Positions 44,981 through 51,356 of a stretch of 64,000 nucleotides of DNA are shown one piece after another; the stretch's first letter is position 1; every line of letters begins with the position of its first letter. Position numbers and translations under genes: made by a program. Origin of the DNA: Nocardiopsis alborubida (GTDB taxonomy: Bacteria > Actinomycetota > Actinomycetes > Streptosporangiales > Streptosporangiaceae); assembly GCF_012396365.1 (NCBI RefSeq), contig NZ_JAAXPG010000008.1, forward strand, positions 124,001 to 188,000, given 5' to 3'. The notes beneath the pieces are model-generated. The model had not been told where the DNA came from. It made no database searches and saw nothing but the letters and a program-made list of their open reading frames with translations.

Positions 44981-47122
44981 CTACCCGGCGGCGGGTTCGG
45001 GCTGGCCGGCGAGGCGGCGCAGTGCCGATCTGGCCACCGCCGGATCGGTGGTCCCCCAGTAGGGCGGCAGGGAGGCGCGCAGGAAGCCGCCGTAGCGGGC
45101 CGTGGCCAGGCGCGGGTCCAGGACGGCGATGACCCCCCGGTCCTCGGTGGAGCGCAGCAGGCGCCCGGTGCCCTGGGCGAGCAGCAGAGCGGCGTGGGTG
45201 GCGGCCACCGACAGGAAGCCGTTGCCCCCGTGCGCGGCGACCGCGCGCTGGCGCGCGGAGGCCAGCGGGTCGTCGGGCCTGGGGAAGGGGATGCGGTCCA
45301 CGATCACCAGGGACAGCGAGGGGCCGGGCACGTCCACGCCCTGCCACAGCGACAGGGTGCCGAACAGGCAGGACCGCTCGTCCTCGGCGAAGCGGCGCAC
45401 CAGCTGACCGGTGGAGTCCTCCCCCTGGCACAGGATCGGCTGGTCCAGGCGCTCGCGGAGTTCCTCGGCCGCCTGCTGGGCGGCGCGCATGGAGGAGAAC
45501 AGACCCAGCGCACGGCCGTCGGCGGCCTCGATGAGCTCGCTGATCTCGTCCAGGTAGGCGGGCGCGAGACCGTCGCGTCCGGGCGGCGGCAGGTGGGTGG
45601 CCACGTAGAGGATGCCCCGGCGGGAGTGCTCGAAGGGCGAGCCGACGTCCAGCGCACGCCAGCGGGGCTCCCCGGCCGCGCGGTGCGGGCCGTCCTCGTC
45701 GTCGTCGGCTCCGGAGCCGGTGTCGGGGCCGTCCTCGGCCCGGGATCCGGCAGCGTTCGCCGAACCGGCCGCGTCCCGGGACCCGTCCGGCTCCGGACCG
45801 CGTCCCGCCACGGCGCGTTCGGCGGCCTCCTGGGCCACCTCCCGGCCCAGCCCCCACTGGTTGGCCAGGGAGGTGAAGGAGCCGCCCAGGGTGAGGGTGG
45901 CGGAGGTCAGGACCACGGTGCGGTCGCCGAAGAGCTTCTCGCGCAGCAGCCCGCCCACGCCGAGCGGAGCGACGTGGAGCGCGGGTTGGCGCCCGGGGGC
46001 CTTGGTCAGCCAGACGACCTCGGTGCGGTCGCGCAGGACGGGTTCGAAGGACTCCAGGACGCGCACGGCGGTGTCGTGCACATCCCCGAGCGCGGCCAGG
46101 GCCAGGCGGCGGTCGCTGGCGCCGTCCGGGTCCAGCTCCCCGGGTGAGGGACCGATGGCGGTGACGCAGGCCGAGGCGGCGTCGCGGGTGGCGGCGACCG
46201 CGTTGGCCAGGGCGTCGTCGATGTGGTCCAGGCGTCCGTCGGGTGACTCGGTGAACATCAGGGCGAGTCCGTCGGCGCACTCGGTCAGGCGTTCGCTGAT
46301 CCCGGGTTCGACCAGGCGGGCGGCGCGCTTGGCCGCGGCGTTGACGGTGCGCTCGCCCAGGACGCCGGTGGCCACGGAGGTGGCGCGGTCGACGAGTTCG
46401 TGCGCCTCGTCGATCATGATCGTGTTGTGCTCGGGCAGGATGTGGTAGCCCTGCGACATGTCGATGGAGAGCATGGCGTGGTTGGTGACCACCACGTCCA
46501 CGCCCTGGGTCGCCTCGCGGGCGAACTCGGCGAAGCACTCCTGGCCGAAGGGACAGATGCGGGCGCCCATGCACTCGTTGGCGGCCACCGACACCTGGCG
46601 CCAGGCCAGGTCGCTGACGCCGGGGACGAGTTCGTCGCGGTCGCCGGTGACGGTGTCCTCGGCCCACTCGTGCAGGCGGGCCACCTGACGGCCCAGTGAG
46701 GAGAGCTGGCGCGGGTCGAACAGCTCGGTGTCCTCGGCCTCCTCGCCCGCGGTCTGGAGCCGGTTGCGGCACAGGTAGTTGCGGCGGCCCTTGAGCACGG
46801 CGAACGTGGGCTCGCGGGGCAGCATCGGTGTGAGGGCCTTGGCCAGGCGCGGCAGGTCGCGCTCGATGAGCTGGTTCTGCAGGGCGATGGTGGCGGTGGA
46901 GACCACCACCGTGCTCTCCCTGGCCATCGCGTGTCTGATCGCGGGTACCAGGTAGGCCAGGGACTTTCCGGTGCCGGTACCGGCCTGGACCACCAGGTGT
47001 TCGCGCTTGTCCACCGCCTCGGCCACGGCACCGGCCATGGTCGCCTGGCCCTCGCGGCGGCTGCCGCCCAGGGCGGCGACGGCCGCGTCGAGCAGGGTGG
47101 GAACGTCGGGGAGATCTGCCAC
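44981..47122 (-). CDS. dinG: ATP-dependent DNA helicase, DinG family
   Basis: A 713-residue superfamily 2 XPD-like 5'-3' helicase. Motif I is QAGTGTGKSLAYLVPA near residue 40, motif II IDEAHEL near residue 240, and the C-terminal helicase motifs include GLFSSMRAAQQAAEEL and QGTGRLLRS. Four cysteines between motifs I and II (RNYLC, NECMG, ICPFG, QECFA) are placed to hold the 4Fe-4S cluster. The GTG at 47122 is chosen because a TACTGT -10 box ends exactly six bases before it (leaderless); the frame is open 15 codons further. An Asp/Ser/Gly-rich insertion lies near residues 450-490. No SOS box is seen upstream. Confidence 0.92.
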   Translation of the reverse strand: MADLPDVPTLLDAAVAALGGSRREGQATMAGAVAEAVDKREHLVVQAGTGTGKSLAYLVPAIRHAMARESTVVVSTATIALQNQLIERDLPRLAKALTPMLPREPTFAVLKGRRNYLCRNRLQTAGEEAEDTELFDPRQLSSLGRQVARLHEWAEDTVTGDRDELVPGVSDLAWRQVSVAANECMGARICPFGQECFAEFAREATQGVDVVVTNHAMLSIDMSQGYHILPEHNTIMIDEAHELVDRATSVATGVLGERTVNAAAKRAARLVEPGISERLTECADGLALMFTESPDGRLDHIDDALANAVAATRDAASACVTAIGPSPGELDPDGASDRRLALAALGDVHDTAVRVLESFEPVLRDRTEVVWLTKAPGRQPALHVAPLGVGGLLREKLFGDRTVVLTSATLTLGGSFTSLANQWGLGREVAQEAAERAVAGRGPEPDGSRDAAGSANAAGSRAEDGPDTGSGADDDEDGPHRAAGEPRWRALDVGSPFEHSRRGILYVATHLPPPGRDGLAPAYLDEISELIEAADGRALGLFSSMRAAQQAAEELRERLDQPILCQGEDSTGQLVRRFAEDERSCLFGTLSLWQGVDVPGPSLSLVIVDRIPFPRPDDPLASARQRAVAAHGGNGFLSVAATHAALLLAQGTGRLLRSTEDRGVIAVLDPRLATARYGGFLRASLPPYWGTTDPAVARSALRRLAGQPEPAAG

Positions 47123-47128
47123 GGATCG

Positions 47129-47134
47129 ACAGTA
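47129..47134 (-). promoter_or_regulatory. -10 box of leaderless dinG
   Basis: TACTGT on the minus strand, then six bases, then the GTG start codon. Confidence 0.6.
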
Positions 47135-47219
47135 CCGGCCGCGAGGGACAGGGCGGGCGCTGTCCACAGGCCGGACCGGCCGGGTCCCCGGGCCCCGGCC
47201 GGTCCTTCCCCGGAGGCTC

Positions 47220-47693
47220 TCAGGCCATCGTGGCCAGGAGCTCGTCCAGAACGCCCATGGACTGCTTCAGGCCGTACTCCATGCCGGACTCGACCATGCC
47301 GTCGCGGTCCTCGACGCTCTGGAACACCGTGGTCGACGTGTAGAGGGTACGGCCGTCCCGCTCCTCCAGGGTGGTGGTCTCCAGGCACACGTGCCCGGGC
47401 ATGCCCTCGAACTCGAAGGTCTGCACGAAGCGCTCGGGCGCGACGATGTCGTGGACCACGCCGTGGAAGCCGTACTCCCGGCCGTCGGGGGCGTGCTCGA
47501 CGAACCTCCAGGAGCCGCCCGGGCGCAGGTCCGCACGGTCGATGACGGTCTCGTTCTCCTTGAGCCCCCACCACCGGGCGAGGTACTCGGGATCGGTCAT
47601 GGCCCTGAACACCACGTCACGGGGCGCGTCGAAGCTGCGCGTGATGACGATGTCGTGCTGTCCGGGCTCGGCGATCACCGTGAGGTCGCTCAT
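47220..47693 (-). CDS. SRPBCC/AHSA1-family protein
   Basis: A 157-residue START-like domain protein of the activator-of-Hsp90-ATPase-homologue type. Typical features are the opening strand ITRSFDAPRDVVFRAMTDPEYLARWW and the closing helix GLKQSMGVLDELLATM. Its ATG overlaps the stop of the ArsR gene by four bases (ATGA), a very common ArsR-SRPBCC pairing; the SRPBCC partner is thought to bind a small hydrophobic ligand, though the function is generally unknown. Confidence 0.88.
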   Translation of the reverse strand: MSDLTVIAEPGQHDIVITRSFDAPRDVVFRAMTDPEYLARWWGLKENETVIDRADLRPGGSWRFVEHAPDGREYGFHGVVHDIVAPERFVQTFEFEGMPGHVCLETTTLEERDGRTLYTSTTVFQSVEDRDGMVESGMEYGLKQSMGVLDELLATMA

Positions 47694-48049
47694 GACTGCT
47701 CTCCTGTGTTCTGTGTCTGCTGGATTCGGCGGATCTCCGCGTCGAGCCGGTCGAAGCGGTCCTCCCACTGGCGGTGGTAGCGCTCGATCCACCCCGTCGC
47801 CTCCTCCAGGGGGGCGGTCTCCAGTCGGCAGGGGCGCCACTGCGCGTCGCGGCCCCGGCTGACCAGCCCCGCCCGCTCCAGCACCTTCAGGTGCCGGGAG
47901 ACCGCCTGGAGGCTGATGGGGAACGGCTCCGCCAGCTCGTTGACGGTGGCCTCACCCTCGGCGAGCCTCGCCAGCAGTGCCCGACGGGTCGGGTCGGCCA
48001 GTGCCGCGAACGTGAGACTCAACGGGTCGGTCGCCATCTGCGTATTCAA
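47690..48049 (-). CDS. ArsR-family transcriptional regulator
   Basis: A 119-residue winged helix-turn-helix repressor. The core is clear: ALADPTRRALLARLAEGEAT, then NELAEPFPISLQAVSRHLKVLERAGLV with the recognition helix, then the wing RDAQWRPCRLE. It belongs to the subgroup without an obvious metal site. The start is either the TTG at 48049 or the ATG at 48037. It forms an overlapping pair with the SRPBCC gene. A 22-base AT-rich palindrome begins ten bases upstream and is the likely autoregulatory operator. Confidence 0.9.
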   Translation of the reverse strand: MNTQMATDPLSLTFAALADPTRRALLARLAEGEATVNELAEPFPISLQAVSRHLKVLERAGLVSRGRDAQWRPCRLETAPLEEATGWIERYHRQWEDRFDRLDAEIRRIQQTQNTGEQS

Positions 48050-48058
48050 CTTTCCTGT

Positions 48059-48080
48059 TAATCAACCGATACGTTGATTA
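48059..48080. promoter_or_regulatory. probable ArsR operator
   Basis: TAATCAAC-cgatac-GTTGATTA, eight-base arms with a six-base spacer, AT-rich and immediately before the ArsR gene in a region shared with the divergent SDR gene. Confidence 0.72.
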
Positions 48081-48126
48081 TGACTCGCGGCACACCATCG
48101 GATCAAGAGCGGAGCGAGAAAAATCG

Positions 48127-48141
48127 CTTCGAGTATCGAAG
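48127..48141. promoter_or_regulatory. operator-like palindrome 1 upstream of the SDR gene
   Basis: CTTCGA-GTA-TCGAAG, a perfect 15-base inverted repeat directly upstream of the candidate -10 box TAGCCT (48145-48150). Confidence 0.65.
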
Positions 48142-48161
48142 TGATAGCCTCTCGGGAGGTA

Positions 48162-48176
48162 CTTCGACCCTCGAAG
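48162..48176. promoter_or_regulatory. operator-like palindrome 2 upstream of the SDR gene
   Basis: CTTCGA-CCC-TCGAAG, with the same arms as palindrome 1, 35 bases further on and just before the AAAGGAGG ribosome binding site. Confidence 0.65.
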
Positions 48177-48191
48177 CGAAAGGAGGGGGCC

Positions 48192-49124
48192 ATGTCCGCG
48201 TGGGATCCCCGCCGACCGCCCAGGCAGCGGGGCAGGACGATGGCCGTGACCGGAGCGACCTCCGGGATCGGCTACTTCGTCGCCGAACAGCTCGCCGCCA
48301 CCGGAGCACACGTGGTGCTCCTGGGGCGCCGGGCCGATCGCCTGGAGACGGCGATGCGGTCGATCGGCGCGCTGGTCCCCGACGCGGACCTGTCGGCCGT
48401 CACGCTCGACCTGGCGGACCTGGACTCGGTCTCCCGGGCGGCGCAGGCCCTCGGCGGCCGAGGAGGGATCGACGTGCTGGTGGCGAACGCGGGCGTCATC
48501 TCCGCAGGCCCTCTGCGCCGGACCACCGCCCAGGGCCTGGAACTGACCGTGGGGACCAATCACCTGGGGCACTTCGCGCTCATCGCGCGGACCCTGCCCT
48601 CGCTCCTGTCGACGCCGGGCAGCCGTGTGGTGTCCCTCGGCAGCTACGTCACCCGCAAAGGCGTGTTCGACCTCGACCAGCTCATGAGCGCGGACGACTA
48701 CAGCGGGCGCGGAGCCTACATCCGCTCCAAGCAGGCGACCGAGGTCTTCGGCTTCGAACTGGACCGCCGTCTGCGCGCGGCCGGATCCGGCACCGCTTCG
48801 CTCGTGGCGCATCCGGGAGCCGCCCTAGACCAACTGTCGCCCCGCCGCGAGGGGGTCAACGGGTCCTCCGGGGTGACTCGCGCGCTGTACTCGCTCGCCT
48901 CCGCGTTCGTCCAGGGCAAGCACCGGGGCGCCTGGCCGGTCGTCCGCGCGGCGCTCGACCCCGAGGGCGTCGGCGGCGGGTACTACGGACCCTCACGTCT
49001 GGTGGTCGGCAGGCCGGAACCCGTACAGCCCCCCGCAGCGAGCACGGATCCCGGGGCCGGCGACCGCCTGTGGGCCCTCTCCGAGGAGCTCACCGGCACG
49101 CCGTTCACCATCCCCGCGGAATGA
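48192..49124 (+). CDS. short-chain dehydrogenase/reductase
   Basis: A 310-residue NAD(P)-dependent oxidoreductase with a Rossmann fold. The cofactor motif TGATSGIG is at about residues 20-27, NAGV follows, and the active-site Tyr-X3-Lys reads YIRSK with Ser in VSLGSYV. The sequence resembles the retinol/protochlorophyllide-reductase-like SDR branch, which often acts on lipids or polyketides. GGAGGGGG precedes the ATG at 48192. Two matching palindromes in the promoter indicate tight control by a dedicated regulator, and no candidate regulator is adjacent apart from the divergent ArsR, whose own site differs. Confidence 0.85.
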   Translation: MSAWDPRRPPRQRGRTMAVTGATSGIGYFVAEQLAATGAHVVLLGRRADRLETAMRSIGALVPDADLSAVTLDLADLDSVSRAAQALGGRGGIDVLVANAGVISAGPLRRTTAQGLELTVGTNHLGHFALIARTLPSLLSTPGSRVVSLGSYVTRKGVFDLDQLMSADDYSGRGAYIRSKQATEVFGFELDRRLRAAGSGTASLVAHPGAALDQLSPRREGVNGSSGVTRALYSLASAFVQGKHRGAWPVVRAALDPEGVGGGYYGPSRLVVGRPEPVQPPAASTDPGAGDRLWALSEELTGTPFTIPAE

Positions 49125-49130
49125 TCCCGC

Positions 49131-49285
49131 GGCCCCGGCCACAGGGGGAGCGCCTCGGGGGTTCGGGGTCTGCCCCGGAGAGCATCGCGGGCAGCAGCCC
49201 CACGGCCAGGGGCGCGCCGCGAAGCGCGAAGGCCGAGCGGTGCGCCGGGGGCCTGGAGGGTCTAGGGGGTATCCCCCAAAGGAAA
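49131..49285. repeat. tRNA-associated repeat, copy 1
   Basis: Contains CCGGCCACAGGGGG, CTCGGGGGTTCGGGGTCTGCCCC and, further on, GGGGGTATCCCCCAAAGGAAAC. The same motif chain recurs 3' of the other two tRNA-Ala genes. Lies between the SDR stop and the tRNA terminator; no gene seen. Confidence 0.55.
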
Positions 49286-49286
49286 C

Positions 49287-49331
49287 AGGCCCGCGGGGAA
49301 GGCGGACCAGGTCCACCGACCACGCGGGCCT
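49287..49331 (-). terminator. terminator of tRNA-Ala copy 1
   Basis: AGGCCCGCG (49287-49295) pairs with CGCGGGCCT (49323-49331), with a nested GGACC/GGTCC, six bases beyond the tRNA 3' end. Confidence 0.6.
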
Positions 49332-49336
49332 CGATG

Positions 49337-49409
49337 TGGAGCTATGGGGATTCGAACCCCAGACCTCCTCCATGCCATGGAGGCGCGCTACCAACTGCGC
49401 CATAGCCCC
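49337..49409 (-). tRNA. tRNA-Ala (anticodon GGC), copy 1
   Basis: A 73-base gene on the minus strand, GGGGCTATGGCGCAGTTGGT at the 5' end. The acceptor GGGGCTA pairs with TAGCTCC; the anticodon arm is CCTCC-ATGGCAT-GGAGG with GGC at 34-36, and the T arm GGGGTTCGAATCCCC is intact. CCA is not encoded. Identical to the genes at 50128 and 61843. Confidence 0.97.
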
Positions 49410-49597
49410 GTGTGCCTTGCGGCGACGGTTCGATTCTATCGGACGTGCGAGGGTGGGATGACCAGCCGCGGTGTCGGCCACCCCACACGCCCCCGCGCCT
49501 CCGGTGCCCCGCAGGCGTTCCGGAACGCCCGGGACGCAGCCCGACCGCACGCACCGGAATCCTCTTCAACGGCCCCCGAACGGGCACATGAGAGGAC

Positions 49598-49810
49598 ATG
49601 AGCGACAGACCACGACAGAACCCGGTCGACACCCTGGTCCGCTGGGAGGACCACGGCGCCGTGTGGCGGGTGGTGGGGCGGACCGCCTCCGAGGTGACGG
49701 TGGCCCTGTGCCGGTGCGACGGGGGCGAGGAGGTGGAGCGCCTGGTCTCCGGCGACCCGGACCTCCTCGCCTTCGTGGACGGTCGGGCCAGCCCTCCTCC
49801 GACTCCCTGA
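49598..49810 (+). CDS. small protein of unknown function
   Basis: A 70-residue acidic protein, MSDRPRQNPVDTLVRWEDHG at the start. It reads as a small beta-rich domain (AVWRVVGRTASEVTVALCRC) followed by a helix and a Pro tail. Such 70-residue proteins are widespread in actinomycetes with no known role. The upstream ribosome binding site is AGAGGA, five bases before the ATG. Confidence 0.6.
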   Translation: MSDRPRQNPVDTLVRWEDHGAVWRVVGRTASEVTVALCRCDGGEEVERLVSGDPDLLAFVDGRASPPPTP

Positions 49811-50015
49811 CCGGTACCGCCGCCGGGGTGACGGAGCGCAGCCGCACGAACGGCGCACCAGGGGTCTTCCCCGAAGGAACAGGCCCGCGCGGTCGGTGGA
49901 CCCCGTCCACCTTCCGTACCGGCCTCGAACACAGATCTCGGGCGCACCCACCACAACCCGTGGGGCGAAGCCCCGCGTTGCGAGGAAGTGCCTCATCTGC
50001 CCCGGCGATCAGCGC

Positions 50016-50066
50016 GACCCGGGCCGCGGGGTCGTCTCGGGGGTCCGGGGGTCGCCCCCCCCGGGA
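50016..50066. repeat. tRNA-associated repeat, copy 2
   Basis: GACCCGGGCCGCGGGG, CTCGGGGGTCCGGGGGTCGCCCCCCC and GGGAAAC, the same motif chain as copies 1 and 3, ending directly before the tRNA terminator. Confidence 0.6.
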
Positions 50067-50074
50067 AACACGAA

Positions 50075-50119
50075 GGACGACCCGGCGAGGCGGCCGAAGG
50101 CCGCCGAGCAGGATCGTCC
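50075..50119 (-). terminator. terminator of tRNA-Ala copy 2
   Basis: Outer GGACGA/TCGTCC and inner GGCGGCC-GAA-GGCCGCC stems, nine bases beyond the tRNA 3' end. Confidence 0.7.
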
Positions 50120-50127
50120 CGAGTCCG

Positions 50128-50200
50128 TGGAGCTATGGGGATTCGAACCCCAGACCTCCTCCATGCCATGGAGGCGCGCTACCAACTGCGCCATAGCCCC
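50128..50200 (-). tRNA. tRNA-Ala (anticodon GGC), copy 2
   Basis: A 73-base gene identical in sequence to copy 1, 718 bases away from it on the same strand. Confidence 0.97.
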
Positions 50201-50315
50201 TTGTATGCCGGGCGGTTCCCCCGCTCGGCGATGGAATTACTGTACCGGAGGTTGGGAGTGGGTTGCGACGTCAGGGCCTGTGGATGGACGTGCGGTGGCC
50301 GGTTTCCGCGCCGAA

Positions 50316-50321
50316 TACCCT
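50316..50321 (+). promoter_or_regulatory. -10 box of leaderless GroES-like gene
   Basis: TACCCT followed by six bases and the GTG at 50328. Confidence 0.6.
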
Positions 50322-50327
50322 GGAGTG

Positions 50328-50648
50328 GTGCCCGAATCAAAGCTTGAGATCCAGATGCTCCACGACCGCCTGCTGGTGAGGACGGTCCCGGACAGGACCG
50401 AGCGGCGCAGCAGCGCCGGACTGGTCATCCCGGACACGGTCAAGCTGGCGACCAGGCTCGCGTGGGGAGAGGTCGTCGGCGCCGGAACCAGCGCCCGCCA
50501 CGTGAAGACCGGGGACCGGGTGCTCTTCGACCCCGAGGAGCAGGGCGAGGTCGAACTGAACGGCGAGCGCTACGTGATCCTGCGCGAGCGCGACGTGCAC
50601 GCCGTCGCCAACGAGGCCCCCGAGCACGGCACCGGCCTGTACCTGTAG
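50328..50648 (+). CDS. GroES-family co-chaperonin paralogue
   Basis: A 106-residue protein of the Cpn10 fold: IQMLHDRLLVRTVPDRTERRSSAGLVIPD is the opening barrel strand and mobile loop, and GDRVLFDPEEQGEVELNGERYVILRERDV the closing barrel. The C-terminus is extended by EAPEHGTGLYL. There is no groEL next to it, so it is likely a second, stand-alone GroES-like protein, not the main co-chaperonin. It is leaderless: the GTG lies six bases after a TACCCT -10 box and there is no ribosome binding site. Confidence 0.85.
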   Translation: MPESKLEIQMLHDRLLVRTVPDRTERRSSAGLVIPDTVKLATRLAWGEVVGAGTSARHVKTGDRVLFDPEEQGEVELNGERYVILRERDVHAVANEAPEHGTGLYL

Positions 50649-50690
50649 CCGCCGCGCCCGCCCGGCGGGCCCTTCGCGCGCAGTCCCGAT

Positions 50691-51290
50691 TCAGGCGCCC
50701 GCGCCGTTCGCGTCGGGGTTCGCGACGGCCTTGACCAGCGAGTGCACGCACAGGTTGAGGGCCTCGTAGGCGGGCGTGCGGCTGACGCTCACGTAGGCCC
50801 AGGCCGCGTAGAGCCCCGACCACAGGAGCTGCTGCGCCCAGATCGGCGTGATCCTGGGGTCGATGCTGCCGTCGGCGTGGCCGCGTTCGACCAGGGCGAA
50901 CAGGGCCCGGTCCGCCTCCCCGCACTCCTCCTCCAGCAGTTCGTCCCAGGAGTCGTCGGCCCCGAAGGCCAGCATGACCACCTTCTGGAGCCCGAAGTAC
51001 TCGGGCACGAGCCGCCGGAAGGCCTCAAGCCCGGTGCCCTCGGTGGTGCGCGCCCGCTCGGTGGCCTCGTTGACGAGTTCGTCGGCGTACTCGCCGAGTG
51101 CGCACACCAGGTCGGCGCGTTCGGCGAAGTAGCGCTGGAGCGTACTGCGCGCCACACCCGCGGTTCTGGCCACCTGGGACAGGGGGGCCGAGGAGTTCTC
51201 CCCGAGCACCTTCACCGCCGCCTCGAGGATCGCGCGCCGGGTCCGGGCGCGGGTCCTCGTCTCTTCGTCTGAGGGAGCGCTCTTCACCAT
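50691..51290 (-). CDS. TetR-family transcriptional regulator
   Basis: A 199-residue repressor. The N-terminal helix-turn-helix is RRAILEAAVKVLGENSSAPLSQVARTAGVARSTLQRYFAERADLV; the rest is the helical ligand-binding domain. Divergent from an ABC exporter, so it probably represses that gene in response to an exported compound. The ATG at 51290 is the first transcribed base if the -10 box TAGGAT (51297-51302, minus strand) is used: a leaderless gene with TTGTCA as -35 spaced by 18. Confidence 0.9.
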   Translation of the reverse strand: MVKSAPSDEETRTRARTRRAILEAAVKVLGENSSAPLSQVARTAGVARSTLQRYFAERADLVCALGEYADELVNEATERARTTEGTGLEAFRRLVPEYFGLQKVVMLAFGADDSWDELLEEECGEADRALFALVERGHADGSIDPRITPIWAQQLLWSGLYAAWAYVSVSRTPAYEALNLCVHSLVKAVANPDANGAGA

Positions 51291-51296
51291 GCCCTC

Positions 51297-51350
51297 ATCC
51301 TAGGCTTGTCGGTAATTGGTTGACAATAATCGGTCACATATGACCTACTT
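51297..51350. promoter_or_regulatory. overlapping divergent promoters with operator
   Basis: TGACAA at 51321-51326 gives TTGTCA for the TetR gene, and TTGACA at 51320-51325 serves the exporter, so the two -35 boxes share bases. GGTCA-CATA-TGACC (51332-51345) is a palindrome lying in the exporter's spacer and is a candidate TetR operator. Confidence 0.6.
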
Positions 51351-51356
51351 CAAAGC

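Larger units (their letters stand above)
49811..50127. other. gap with an orphan tRNA-associated repeat
   Basis: No gene. Bases from about 49857 (AGGGGTCTTCCCCGAAGGAA, then CAGGCCCGCG and GGTGGACCCCGTCCACC) resemble the sequence 3' of tRNA copy 1, but no tRNA follows. GGGGC-GAA-GCCCC at 49962-49974 is a further hairpin. From 50016 the full repeat copy 2 begins. Confidence 0.5.

Noticed and set aside
47220..47840. Longer version of the SRPBCC protein reading back into the ArsR gene
   Set aside because: The ATG at 47693 gives the standard family N-terminus and the common four-base overlap with the ArsR stop.
49337..50200. Integrated element between two tRNA-Ala copies (attachment-site duplication)
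   Set aside because: The tRNAs are complete and identical, but only one 70-residue gene lies between them and there is no integrase, so a simple duplication fits better.
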